From: DATLZC01 sp037444005
GTDB lineage: Bacteria > Chloroflexota > Dehalococcoidia > DSTF01 > JACRBR01
DNA length: 40,598 nt
Reading direction: 5' to 3'
Assembly: GCA_037444005.1 (NCBI GenBank)
Contig: JBBING010000013.1
Coordinates: forward strand, 1-40,598
In this document: piece after piece, positions 7,207 to 14,507 of the stretch
Layout of the letters: every line of letters starts with the position of its first letter
Position numbering within the stretch: the stretch's first letter is position 1
The notes under the pieces: model-generated
Told to the model about the DNA's origin: nothing
The model's database searches: none
What the model saw: the letters and a program-made list of their open reading frames with translations, nothing else
Translations under genes and position numbers: made by a program

Positions 7207-8130
7207 TTGCGGGTGCTCGTCACCGGCGGCGCGGGGTTCATCGGCTCCCACGTCTGCGCGGCGCTGCTCGAACGCGGGCACGACGTCACTGTCGTGGACG
7301 ACCTTTCGCGCGGGCGCCGCGAGCTCGTGCCCGAGGGCGCGCGCTTCATCGAGGGGAGTCTCGCCGATCGGCGGCTCGAGACGTGGCTTCGAGGGCACGA
7401 CGCGGTCATTCACATGGCCGGCTTCATCGAGGTCGCCCGCTCGGTCGAGGAGCCGGTGCGCTTCGCCGAGAACAACATCGTCAACTCGGTCCGTCTCCTC
7501 GAAGCGATGCGGCGCGCGGGCGTCGGGAACATCGTGTTCTCGTCGAGCGCGTGCGTGTACGGCGCGCCGCAACGCCTGCCCATTCGTGAAGACGACCCGC
7601 TCGGGGCGCAATCGAACCCGTACGGCGCCACGAAAGTCGCGATCGAGACGTTTGTGACGACATATCACTACCTCCACGGCATGGACGCCGTCATCCTGCG
7701 CTACTTCAATCCGTACGGCCCGGGCGAGCTGCACGATCCCGAAACGCACGCGATTCCCAACTTCATTCGAGCGACGCTCGAGGGGCGGCCGGTGCCGCTG
7801 TACTGGAACGGCGAGCAGGTGCGGGACTTCATCTACGTGGGGGACCTCGCCCGGGCGCACGTCGAGGTGCTCGGACGGCGCGGGCTCGAGGTGTTCAACG
7901 TGGGCTCCGAGACTGGGATGAAGGTGCGGGACGTGCTCGAGCTGGTGTTCGAGCTGTGCGGACGGCGGGCGCCCGTCGAAGACCTGGGGCCCCGTCCCGG
8001 CGACGTGCCCGCGTCGTACGCGTCGTCGGAGAAGCTGATGCGTCTCACCGGCTGGCGGCCGGAGGTCGACCTGCGCGAGGGGCTCCGGCGCACCATCGCC
8101 TACTACCGCGAGCGCCTGGGGATCGAGTAG
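7207..8130 (+). CDS. NAD-dependent sugar-nucleotide epimerase, GalE type
   Basis: An extended short-chain dehydrogenase of 307 residues. The Rossmann motif G-G-A-G-F-I-G-S is at about residues 7-14. The catalytic S-S-A-C-V-Y-G and the Y-G-A-T-K (YxxxK) follow, and R-D-F-I-Y-V-x-D is the usual substrate-domain motif. These are typical of UDP-glucose 4-epimerases and relatives, but substrate (UDP-Glc, UDP-GlcNAc, dTDP-sugar) cannot be fixed from sequence. The start is TTG 7207, four bases after fabF, chosen because the conserved M-R-V-L-V-T-G-G begins there. It ends six bases from the convergent dcd stop. Its product may supply sugar nucleotides to glycosyltransferases such as the one at 13267-14502. 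Confidence 0.88.
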   Translation: MRVLVTGGAGFIGSHVCAALLERGHDVTVVDDLSRGRRELVPEGARFIEGSLADRRLETWLRGHDAVIHMAGFIEVARSVEEPVRFAENNIVNSVRLLEAMRRAGVGNIVFSSSACVYGAPQRLPIREDDPLGAQSNPYGATKVAIETFVTTYHYLHGMDAVILRYFNPYGPGELHDPETHAIPNFIRATLEGRPVPLYWNGEQVRDFIYVGDLARAHVEVLGRRGLEVFNVGSETGMKVRDVLELVFELCGRRAPVEDLGPRPGDVPASYASSEKLMRLTGWRPEVDLREGLRRTIAYYRERLGIE

Positions 8131-8136
8131 AAGCGC

Positions 8137-8661
8137 TCACGGTCCCGTCTGGAGGGCGAATCTCCCGCTGTAGCTCTTGGACGGCGGGACGGACGCTTTG
8201 GAGAACACTACGTGGGCGATGGGCATCAACGGCTCGAGGACAATCGTGTTCGGCCCGAGGTTGTACATCTCCAACACGATGACGCCGCTAAAGCCAGGGT
8301 CGATATGGCCCGATGTGGCATGCACCATGAGTCCGAGCCTTGCGAGGGAGCTCTTGCCTTCGAGTCGACCGACGAGATAGTCGGGGAGCGAGAGTTTCTC
8401 GTGGGTGGCCGCGAGCACGAGCCGTTGAGGCTCGAAGTTGTATCCGTTGGGCTCGAGCTCGACCAACCGTCCGTAGAGGTCGGGCGGAAGCCCGGCCCGG
8501 GGCCTGATGATGTGGTGCTGATCGAGCTCGGGGATGCGCAGCGTGGTGCCGAGGCGAAGGTCGACTGACGCATGTCCTATTTGCGCGCGTTCGACCGGCG
8601 GTTCGAAGCGGATGTTCCCCGACTCGATCTCGAGCAGGATCTCGCGGTCGGTGAGAATCAT
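8137..8661 (-). CDS. dcd: dCTP deaminase
   Basis: A trimeric dUTPase-fold enzyme that deaminates dCTP to dUTP on the way to dTTP. The key family stretch G-K-S-S-L-A-R-L-G-L is followed by H-I-D-P-G-F-S-G and then the L-E-M-Y-N segment with the catalytic glutamate. Length is 174 residues, slightly short of the E. coli enzyme (193), with the C-terminal tail ending soon after the S-x-x-Y-S-G-R-F element. Bifunctional DCD-DUT activity cannot be excluded. It is the second gene of a two-gene operon, starting five bases after the stop of a small unknown gene. Confidence 0.9.
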   Translation of the reverse strand: MILTDREILLEIESGNIRFEPPVERAQIGHASVDLRLGTTLRIPELDQHHIIRPRAGLPPDLYGRLVELEPNGYNFEPQRLVLAATHEKLSLPDYLVGRLEGKSSLARLGLMVHATSGHIDPGFSGVIVLEMYNLGPNTIVLEPLMPIAHVVFSKASVPPSKSYSGRFALQTGP

Positions 8662-8666
8662 CGGGG

Positions 8667-8948
8667 TCAGGCCACCTGGAGCACGTCCGTCGATACGGTC
8701 AGCCTTCCGAGAGCCCCCAGAGGCTCACCGGGCAAGGCAAGCAACACCTGGTCCCTCCTCTTTTCGAGGACATCCACCATCAGCCTTCCCGGCAGGCCAT
8801 CGGGGCCCGGTGTTCCTTCTACGCTGACGAAGCCCTTGTCGACGAGAAGATTGAGGCTCTGGCCGGCCGCGCGGATCTCGACGCGGAATTCGGAGGGAAA
8901 GACTCCCGGAAAGACGCGCACAGGGATCCAGTAGGGATTGGTTCGCAT
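8667..8948 (-). CDS. Small conserved-looking protein of unknown function, co-transcribed with dcd
   Basis: A 93-residue soluble protein that I do not recognise. It begins M-R-T-N-P-Y-W-I-P-V and is predicted to be mostly beta strands with a Gly-rich middle (E-G-T-P-G-P-D-G). It has no cysteine pairs, membrane segment or signal peptide. The ATG at 8948 has AGGAGAGG five bases upstream, a strong site, and a well-formed promoter precedes it. It is the first gene before dcd (five-base gap), so a link to pyrimidine nucleotide metabolism is possible, but nothing in the sequence shows it. Confidence 0.7.
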   Translation of the reverse strand: MRTNPYWIPVRVFPGVFPSEFRVEIRAAGQSLNLLVDKGFVSVEGTPGPDGLPGRLMVDVLEKRRDQVLLALPGEPLGALGRLTVSTDVLQVA

Positions 8949-8974
8949 GGCCTCTCCTTCGGCGTGTTGGGCGG

Positions 8975-9003
8975 ATGGTACGGGTTCGCTTTCGAATCGT
9001 CAA
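8975..9003 (-). promoter_or_regulatory. Promoter of the unknown gene-dcd operon
   Basis: The minus strand reads TTGACG (9003-8998), 17 bases, TACCAT (8980-8975). Transcription would start near 8968, about 20 bases upstream of the first start codon. Confidence 0.7.
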
Positions 9004-9082
9004 GCGTCCAGGCGCACGCCAGTGGCACGCGGTCTGCCGGGCGCCTTCGAATGGTGGGTGCACCCGTCGGAAGCCTTTCGCG

Positions 9083-9343
9083 TTAGCGGACGGCCGGCTC
9101 CTGATAGAGGGCCGCTTCGGGAACCATCCCCTCGAGGATGCGCTCGAGGGCCATGGTGTGCGCGCACGCGCCCCATCCCCGGAAGAAGTCGCAGGTACAG
9201 CGCCACGCCTCGCCCTCCAGGGACACGCGATGTGTCGCGTTCTCGCCCCGGAAGTCCACCTCGAGGCTGCGGAACGTGATGCGATCTCGCTCCATGGCGT
9301 AGCGCTTGGCCTTCTCGATCTTCCCGATGAGGCTGGAGTTCAT
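9083..9343 (-). CDS. Small SWIM zinc-finger protein
   Basis: An 86-residue protein made almost entirely of a SWIM zinc finger: C49-x-C51, then C60-x-H62, the CxC...CxH pattern, followed by a helix beginning T-M-A-L-E-R-I-L. SWIM domains bind DNA or proteins and usually sit in larger ATPases, recombination factors or transposases. Here the domain stands alone, with an N-terminal basic helix (G-K-I-E-K-A-K-R). The start is ATG 9343 with AAGGAG eight bases upstream; a longer in-frame reading has no site. Its start codon overlaps the stop of a 43-codon leader ORF (ATGA), and an intrinsic terminator lies between promoter and gene. Partner and target are unknown. Confidence 0.8.
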   Translation of the reverse strand: MNSSLIGKIEKAKRYAMERDRITFRSLEVDFRGENATHRVSLEGEAWRCTCDFFRGWGACAHTMALERILEGMVPEAALYQEPAVR

Positions 9344-9471
9344 CGCTGGCTCCTTTCGGCCCGATGTGCGGGTATCCCCGCGCCCGCGAGAGGAAAAACA
9401 ACAGGGCATCCGCACTCGACGGATGCCCCGGTGAGGCCTCGAACCGTTTCGAACCGGTGGGCGTCCAGCAT
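9340..9471 (-). CDS. Possible leader peptide upstream of the SWIM gene (43 codons)
   Basis: An ATG at 9471 with GGGAG about eight bases upstream opens a 43-codon frame. It spans the terminator hairpin and stops exactly over the SWIM start codon (ATGA). It contains a Cys-Gly-Cys (codons 20-22, both TGC) inside the hairpin. I do not recognise the peptide. It could be a regulatory leader whose translation controls the terminator, or a chance frame in GC-rich DNA. The exact overlap and the ribosome site favour the former. Confidence 0.4.
   Translation of the reverse strand: MLDAHRFETVRGLTGASVECGCPVVFPLAGAGIPAHRAERSQR
9391..9428 (-). terminator. Intrinsic terminator between promoter and SWIM gene
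   Basis: A perfect nine-base stem (9404-9412 with 9420-9428), a seven-base loop, then TGTTGTTTTT on the minus strand. It is the clearest U-tract terminator in the window. It lies about 65-100 bases after the SWIM promoter and about 50 bases before the SWIM gene. It may also stop the long folE operon that ends at thpR. Confidence 0.75.
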
Positions 9472-9492
9472 ACGCCGCTCTCCCGCTCCGGT
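9391..9492 (-). ncRNA. Candidate ~100-base RNA (attenuated leader or stand-alone small RNA)
   Basis: A promoter at 9499-9528 and a terminator at 9391-9428 bound a transcript of about 100 bases. Inside are a GGCGT/ACGCC hairpin (at about 9461-9477), an ACCG/CGGT hairpin with GTTCGAAA loop (at about 9443-9458), and the terminator stem. It could be a regulatory leader of the SWIM gene or an independent small RNA. The TTCGAA loop resembles tRNA elements, but no cloverleaf forms. Confidence 0.4.
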
Positions 9493-9498
9493 GTCCGC

Positions 9499-9528
9499 AT
9501 CTTAAGACTCGGCCCGCCGGGCGGTCAA
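9499..9528 (-). promoter_or_regulatory. Promoter upstream of the SWIM leader
   Basis: The minus strand reads TTGACC (9528-9523), 18 bases, TAAGAT (9504-9499). It lies in the 33-62 bases after the thpR stop and would start transcription near 9492. Confidence 0.55.
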
Positions 9529-9560
9529 GTGAACATCGGACCCTTCGGAGTGGCGGGCCG

Positions 9561-10163
9561 TCAGTCTGCCGGGAAGCTCGCCAGCCGCTCGTAGATGGAG
9601 CCCCCGGGCGCCAGCGTGCTCTTCATGAGGCTCACGCGGTCGGCGACGAACGGCGGCAACGCCGGGGGCGCGTAGCTCATCACGGCCGCGTGGAGCGCCG
9701 CCCGCTCGGCGCGGTCGACGCGGTCGGCGAGGCGCGCCAGGGTCAGATGCGCGCGGAACGGCCGCGTTTCGGGGGCGTACCCTAGGGGACGGACGGCCCG
9801 GTCCACCGCGCCCGCGAGCTCGGCCAGGGCGGCGACGTCACCCTCGAGCCCCACCCAGAGGGTGCGCAGGTTGTTCTTGCCGCCGAAGTTGCCCACTCCG
9901 TCCGGCTGTAGCGAGAGGCGGAAGGGCGGCACCGCCGCCCGCAGCGCGTCGACGAGCGGGCCGACGCGCGAAGGCGGCGTCGCCCCCAGGAACTTCAGGG
10001 TCACGTGGATGCCCTCCGGCCGCGTCCAACGCACCGGCGCACGCGGCTGCCGGCTGGCCCGCTCGATCCGCCGCTTGAGGTCCTCCTGAACGCGCCCGAG
10101 CGCCTCCCGCACGTCGTCGGGGAGCTCGATGGCGACGAAGAGGCGCAGGTCACCGTCCGGCAT
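9561..10163 (-). CDS. thpR: RNA 2',3'-cyclic phosphodiesterase ThpR (LigT family)
   Basis: A 2H phosphoesterase that opens 2',3'-cyclic phosphate RNA ends. The two catalytic H-x-T-x motifs are at residues 53-56 (H-V-T-L) and 139-142 (H-L-T-L), at the spacing expected for the duplicated fold. Length is 200 residues, with N-terminal R-L-F-V-A-I-E-L-P-D as in the family. The ATG at 10163 overlaps the upstream amidohydrolase by 14 bases, and it is the last gene of the folE operon. No RNA ligase or RtcB gene lies nearby, so the cellular substrate is not indicated. Confidence 0.92.
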   Translation of the reverse strand: MPDGDLRLFVAIELPDDVREALGRVQEDLKRRIERASRQPRAPVRWTRPEGIHVTLKFLGATPPSRVGPLVDALRAAVPPFRLSLQPDGVGNFGGKNNLRTLWVGLEGDVAALAELAGAVDRAVRPLGYAPETRPFRAHLTLARLADRVDRAERAALHAAVMSYAPPALPPFVADRVSLMKSTLAPGGSIYERLASFPAD

Positions 10164-11001
10164 GGGACAGCCCCAGAAGCCGCCGGGCGTTCTCGCCCAG
10201 GGCGAGTTCGAGCGCGCGTTCGTCCAAGCCGCCGGCGCGGGCGTCTTCCAGCGCGCGCTCCTGCGCGATCAGCGGGAAGTCGCTGGCGAACAGGATCCGC
10301 TCCGGGCCGACGATGTCCGCGACGTGCCGGAAGATCGCGGGGTCGTAGAGGTAGGGCGACGCCGCCGTATCGAAGTAGACGGTCTCGAAAGCGCCGCGCA
10401 CCTCGGGCATGAGGCCGTACAGCGGGGCGCCGCCGCCCCAGTGCGCGCCGATGACCGTGACGCCCGGCGCCGAGCTCACGAAACGGTAGAACTGCTCGAT
10501 GGGCAAGCCACGCTTGCCCGCGTACGGATGCCCTACGGGCTCGCTCACGTGGAACAGGAGCGGCAGGTCGTACGCGCTGGACGCCCACAGCAGCAGGTCG
10601 GCCTCGTCCGAGTTGCCCAGGTCGAACCCCTGGTTCGCCGGACGCAGCTCGCCGATGCCCCGCGCGCCCGCCGCCGCGCACCGGCGGAGCTCGTCCCGCG
10701 CTCCGGGATCGGAGGGGTTGACTGTGACGAACGGAATGAGACGTCCGCCGCTCTGGCGTGCGGCCTCGAGGAGGTAGTCGTTGTGGCGGGCGCAGAGGGC
10801 CGGGTCCTGCCAGGCGAAGCCGACGATCACGCTCACATCCACGCCTGCGCGGTCCATGCTCGCGAGCAGCTCGTCGGCCGTCGCGAGGCGGGCGCGCGCG
10901 TCGGAATAGAGCTCGCGGAACGTCGGCTCCGTCTCGAGAAGCTCCTCGCGTCGTTCTCGAACGAACGGGGGGAAGACATGCGTGTGGGCGTCGACGATCA
11001 C
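10150..11001 (-). CDS. Amidohydrolase-2 family metal hydrolase
   Basis: A 283-residue TIM-barrel hydrolase of the amidohydrolase_2 (ACMSD-like) group. Metal and catalytic residues appear in order: D-A-H-T-H at residues 4-8, L-L-F-H-V in the middle, I-G-A-H-W-G-G and F-A-S-D-F-P near the C-terminus. Such enzymes are decarboxylases or C-O/C-N hydrolases; the substrate cannot be read from sequence. The start is GTG 11001, which places the H-x-H near the N-terminus as usual, though no clear Shine-Dalgarno is seen. It lies between a secreted protein gene and thpR in the folE operon. Confidence 0.85.
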   Translation of the reverse strand: MIVDAHTHVFPPFVRERREELLETEPTFRELYSDARARLATADELLASMDRAGVDVSVIVGFAWQDPALCARHNDYLLEAARQSGGRLIPFVTVNPSDPGARDELRRCAAAGARGIGELRPANQGFDLGNSDEADLLLWASSAYDLPLLFHVSEPVGHPYAGKRGLPIEQFYRFVSSAPGVTVIGAHWGGGAPLYGLMPEVRGAFETVYFDTAASPYLYDPAIFRHVADIVGPERILFASDFPLIAQERALEDARAGGLDERALELALGENARRLLGLSHAGR

Positions 11002-11034
11002 ACCACGATCGTAGCAGCCCGCCGAATAGCGCCG

Positions 11035-11520
11035 CTACGGAAGCGACCGGGCGATGCGCAGCGTCGCGTTGGCGTCCACGCCGGGCGCCTTGAGCGCGTG
11101 GAGTTGATAGTACAACCCGCCGCTGCTCCAGCGGAGCTCGTACAGGTACTGCCCAGCCCCGGAGTCGCCCTCGTAGAGGCGTCCCTCGACGCCGTCGATG
11201 TCGACGGGGCGTCCCTTTGTGCCGATGTTGACGGCCAGATACCCGGGGTCGTAGTCCCGGGCCGTCAGGATGATCTCGAGGCCGCTTCGGTCGGCCCAGG
11301 CCAGCGTGACGCCGTGGGACAGCCCCGAGGGGTCGGCCGGTTCGTAGGCGACACGCTGGAGCGAATACCCGCGAGGGAGCCAGCAGGGGTACGGGGCGTC
11401 GAAGGCGAGACGTCCTGCAGGCTGGCCGGGAGGCAGCTCGCAGGCGCGGCCTACCGGGGCGGCGGCGCACGCCGCCCAGACCAGGAGCAGCGCCGGCCAG
11501 ATGCATCCGATGGCCCGCAC
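11035..11520 (-). CDS. Secreted protein of unknown function, DUF4367-like
   Basis: A 161-residue protein with a basic start and hydrophobic stretch (I-G-C-I-W-P-A-L-L-L-V-W-A-A) ending in A-C-A-A-A, so it is exported. Cleavage by signal peptidase I or II is possible; the lipobox is imperfect. The rest is a small beta-rich domain with the L-P-x-G-Y-S-L-Q and V-D-I-D-G-V-E-G-R-L features of DUF4367-type extracellular domains. The start is GTG 11520 and is uncertain. It follows ccsB by about 50 bases and precedes the amidohydrolase by 33. A cell-surface role is all that can be said. Confidence 0.65.
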   Translation of the reverse strand: MRAIGCIWPALLLVWAACAAAPVGRACELPPGQPAGRLAFDAPYPCWLPRGYSLQRVAYEPADPSGLSHGVTLAWADRSGLEIILTARDYDPGYLAVNIGTKGRPVDIDGVEGRLYEGDSGAGQYLYELRWSSGGLYYQLHALKAPGVDANATLRIARSLP

Positions 11521-11569
11521 GACAGGATCGTGCTTCCGCAGTCCTGTGGCCTCCCAGAGCCGAACAGCC

Positions 11570-12451
11570 CTAGACGCCCGCGTACGAGTGCAGCCCCGAA
11601 ACCACCAGGTTGACGGCGAAGTAGGAGAAGAGCACGGCCGCGTATCCGGCGATGAGGACGACGGCGGCCCGTCCGCCCCTCCATCCGCGGAGCCCGCGCA
11701 TGTGGAGGTAGAGGGCGTAGATCAGCCAGGTGACCAGCGCCGACGTCTCCTTCGGGTCCCAGCCCCAGTAGCGGCCCCACGCCGAGTTGCCCCACCAGGC
11801 GCCCAGCGCGATCCCCAGCGCGAGCAGTGGGAAGCCGACGAGGACGGCGCGATGCGCGATCTCCTCCGCGAGGCTCGCGTCGGGGAGCCGCGCGAAGCGG
11901 CGGCCGCCGCCCTGCACGAAGTAGAGGACGGCGCCGCCGAACGAGACCGTGAGCGCGGCGTATGCCACCATCATCGTCCCGACGTGCAGGAACAGAATCC
12001 GCTCCGATTGCAGCGCCGGGATGAGCGGCTGCACCTCCGACGGGAAGAACGCCAGCGAGACGGCCTGAAGCGTCGCCGCCACGGGCAGCGTGACTGCGCC
12101 CAGCGTCCGCTGGCGGTACAGACGCTCGAAGAGGACGTAGAAGAGGACGATGCCCCAACTGAACGCGACTGTGTACTCCCACATGTTCGCGAACGGGGGA
12201 TGGCCGGCGGCGGCCCATCGGAGGCCGAGCGAGGCCGTGAGCGACGCCAGCGCCCCGACGCTCGCGGCCGTCGCCGCCGGCGGGAGCCATCCCGGCACGG
12301 ACCCGGGCGCCGCGATGACAACGCTGCCCGCCTCTGTGGCCGCGGCCCGGTACGACACGCGCGGCCACAGCGGCAGCGCGAGGTAGAGCGCGCTCGCCGC
12401 GACGGTGAAGGCGAACCCCAGCAGGAACGTCCGGTACGCGAGTTCCTCCAT
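11570..12451 (-). CDS. ccsB: Cytochrome c biogenesis protein CcsB/ResC (haem handling)
   Basis: A polytopic membrane protein of 293 residues with about eight hydrophobic segments and the W-G-x-x-W-G-x-Y-W-G-W-D-P-K-E tryptophan-rich motif (about residues 222-236) that binds haem in system II (Ccs) cytochrome c maturation. It belongs to the CcsA/CcsB/ResC family, which carries haem across the membrane; names vary between databases. The usual partner ResB (Ccs1) and thiol oxidoreductases are not in the window. The ATG at 12451 is one base after the PIG-L stop, so the two are coupled. Confidence 0.88.
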   Translation of the reverse strand: MEELAYRTFLLGFAFTVAASALYLALPLWPRVSYRAAATEAGSVVIAAPGSVPGWLPPAATAASVGALASLTASLGLRWAAAGHPPFANMWEYTVAFSWGIVLFYVLFERLYRQRTLGAVTLPVAATLQAVSLAFFPSEVQPLIPALQSERILFLHVGTMMVAYAALTVSFGGAVLYFVQGGGRRFARLPDASLAEEIAHRAVLVGFPLLALGIALGAWWGNSAWGRYWGWDPKETSALVTWLIYALYLHMRGLRGWRGGRAAVVLIAGYAAVLFSYFAVNLVVSGLHSYAGV

Positions 12452-12452
12452 C

Positions 12453-13223
12453 CTACGTCCTCGCTGCGGCGGTCCGTCGCGTCCGGCCGCGGGTCATCGC
12501 CCCGGGCGGCTGTCCGGGCGGACGCTGGCGGTTGTCGATGCGGCGGAAGCTTTCGGCGAAGCGAAACCCGGTTCGTCGCTTCACGTCCTTCGCCCGCTCG
12601 CGGAACAACCGGAGCAGGTCCTCGCGGGTGCGGCCGCGCATCTGGCTTTCGTGGGCGAGCAGCGCGTCGATCTTGCGCTCCAGATACGGCTCGATATCGA
12701 CGTGGTGGTCCGGCTCGTCGGCGCCGAAGAGCCAGAGCTCGTCGATGCGGTGCGGGGCGAGTCCGAGCTCGCGCAGTTCGGGGTGGTACAGGGGGTCGTG
12801 GGCTGCCGGGAAGACGGCGTCGCGCACGACCCGGCCGACGACGCGATGGTCGCGATGGTTGAAGCCGGTGCGGAAGCCGTCCCATGTCAGCACGACGTCG
12901 GGCTCGAGGGTCCGAATGAACCGCACGAACTGCCCCCGGAGCTCCAGCGTCTCTTCGAGCTCGCCGTCGGGGTAGCCGAGGAAGAAGCACTCGCGGACCC
13001 CGAGGGTGGCGGCCGCGGCCCGCTGCTCGCGCTCACGGATGGCGGCGAGCTCCTGGGGGGTGAGCGATTCGTCCTTGGTGCCTTTGTCGCCGCTGGTAGC
13101 GAGCAGGTAGTAGACCTCGCAGCCCTGGTCTGCGAGACGCGCAACGGTACCGCCGCACAGGAACTCGGCGTCGTCGGGATGCGCCACGATGACGAGCGCC
13201 CGCTCGGGGCGGAAATCGTTCAT
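12453..13223 (-). CDS. PIG-L/LmbE family zinc deacetylase (MshB/BshB-like)
   Basis: A 256-residue enzyme with the family metal motif A-H-P-D-D (H15, D17, D18) and a second H-R-D-H (H123-H126). The expected zinc ligands are H15, D18 and H126. PIG-L proteins remove the acetyl group from N-acetylglucosamine conjugates; relatives include MshB (mycothiol) and BshB (bacillithiol). The last 30 residues are Arg/Pro-rich and look disordered. It lies 43 bases after an MshA-like glycosyltransferase and is coupled to ccsB. The context suggests it deacetylates the product of that glycosyltransferase, but the acceptor is unknown. Confidence 0.9.
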   Translation of the reverse strand: MNDFRPERALVIVAHPDDAEFLCGGTVARLADQGCEVYYLLATSGDKGTKDESLTPQELAAIREREQRAAAATLGVRECFFLGYPDGELEETLELRGQFVRFIRTLEPDVVLTWDGFRTGFNHRDHRVVGRVVRDAVFPAAHDPLYHPELRELGLAPHRIDELWLFGADEPDHHVDIEPYLERKIDALLAHESQMRGRTREDLLRLFRERAKDVKRRTGFRFAESFRRIDNRQRPPGQPPGAMTRGRTRRTAAART

Positions 13224-13266
13224 GGTTCGGAGACCAGTCTACGGTTCCCAGGCGAATGGGGGAACC

Positions 13267-14502
13267 TCACCGCCGGCGCAGGTGTGCGGGCGGGCGGTCG
13301 AGGAGCCGGCTGTAGATTCCGTCCATCGCCTCCGCGACGTTGCTCCAGCGGAAGCGCTGGACGGCCTCGCGCGCCGCGCCGCCAAGAGACGCCCGCAGTT
13401 CGTCGTTGCGGAGCAGCAGGTCGAGGCGTTCGGCGAAGGGCTCCGGACATCGCCAGGGCACGAGATAGCCGGTCTCGCCGTCGCGCACCGTCGTCACCAG
13501 GCCGCCCACGCGGGATGCGACGACCGGCGTCCCGCACGCCATCGCCTCGACGGCGACCAGGCCGAAACTCTCGTAGAATGACGGCACGACGCAGACGTCG
13601 GCGGCGCTGTAGTACAGCGGCAGCCGCTCGTGGTCGACCGGACCTACGAAGCTGACGTGGTGCTCGACGCCCAGGCTCGTGGCCAGCAATTTGAGCTCGC
13701 GGACGCGCGTCTCGGCGCGGGCGTCGCCGCCCACGATGACGGCGTGGAAGAAATCGGCTTCCTCGTGGAGCTGCGCCGCCGCGCTGATGAGGATGTCGAT
13801 GCCCTTCAGGGGCTCGATGCGCCCCACGAACAGGATGATCCGCTCGTCGTCGGTGAGGCCGAGCTGCCGCCGAGCGGCTTCCTTGTCGAGCGGTTGGAAC
13901 ACGTCGAGGTCGACCCCGCACGGCACGACGTCGATGTCCTCGGGCCGCGCCCCGTAGCGCTGCGCTAGCAGGTCGCGCTCGTGCGATGTCGCCACGACGA
14001 TGCGGTCGGCGGTACGGGCGACGAGGCGCTCGGCGGCGATGCGCTCGAGAGGTTCGCGCTCCGTGGGACGGGCGCGATTCTTGGCCTCGCCCAGCGTGTG
14101 GAACATCACGACGTGCGGCACGCCCCACGCCGTCTGCAGGGCGCCGCCGGCGAGGCCCGAGAGCCAGTAGTGGCTGTGGATGAGGTCGTAGCGCAGGCCG
14201 TGCGCCCGCGCGAACGCGTCGATGCCCGCCGCGAAGGCATCGACATAGGCGGCGAGCGCCTCTTTCGCCATCGGGGCGGCCGGCCCAGCAGCGATGTGCG
14301 CGACCCGGACCCCGCCGTCGGTCTCGACGATGTCGGGCGTGTCGGGGCGTTCTCGGCGGGTGAAGACGTCGATGGCGTAGCCGCGTTCGGCCATCGTGCG
14401 GCTCAGCTCGCGGACGTACACGTTCATCCCGCCGGACACAGCGCCCCCGAGGGGCGCCAGCGGCGACGTGTGCATGCTGAGCACGGCGATGCGCGCAGGC
14501 AT
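13267..14502 (-). CDS. GT4 glycosyltransferase, MshA-like
   Basis: A GT-B fold transferase. The N-terminal half has H-T-S-P-L-A-P-L-G-G-x-x-S-G-G-M-N-V-Y-V-R-E-L, the acceptor/phosphate-binding region typical of MshA and sucrose-phosphate-synthase-like enzymes. The C-terminal half has F-V-G-R-I-E-P-L-K-G and the E-x7-E motif (E-S-F-G-L-V-A-V-E) that binds the sugar nucleotide. MshA joins UDP-GlcNAc to inositol-3-phosphate; the acceptor here cannot be assigned. I start at ATG 14502, with AGGAG nine bases upstream, rather than the ATG three codons earlier, which abuts the AGGAG. Length is 411 residues. It sits between a FemAB-like acyltransferase and a PIG-L deacetylase. Confidence 0.9.
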   Translation of the reverse strand: MPARIAVLSMHTSPLAPLGGAVSGGMNVYVRELSRTMAERGYAIDVFTRRERPDTPDIVETDGGVRVAHIAAGPAAPMAKEALAAYVDAFAAGIDAFARAHGLRYDLIHSHYWLSGLAGGALQTAWGVPHVVMFHTLGEAKNRARPTEREPLERIAAERLVARTADRIVVATSHERDLLAQRYGARPEDIDVVPCGVDLDVFQPLDKEAARRQLGLTDDERIILFVGRIEPLKGIDILISAAAQLHEEADFFHAVIVGGDARAETRVRELKLLATSLGVEHHVSFVGPVDHERLPLYYSAADVCVVPSFYESFGLVAVEAMACGTPVVASRVGGLVTTVRDGETGYLVPWRCPEPFAERLDLLLRNDELRASLGGAAREAVQRFRWSNVAEAMDGIYSRLLDRPPAHLRRR

Positions 14503-14507
14503 CCGTC

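Noticed and set aside
4597..8130. Fatty acid or polyketide biosynthetic cluster around fabF
   Set aside because: No acyl carrier, ketoreductase or acyltransferase genes accompany fabF; folC and the epimerase are independent housekeeping functions.
9430..9500. tRNA-like sequence (GTTCGAAAC element and small hairpins)
   Set aside because: No acceptor stem or cloverleaf forms; the T-arm stem has mismatches and no CCA end is placed correctly.
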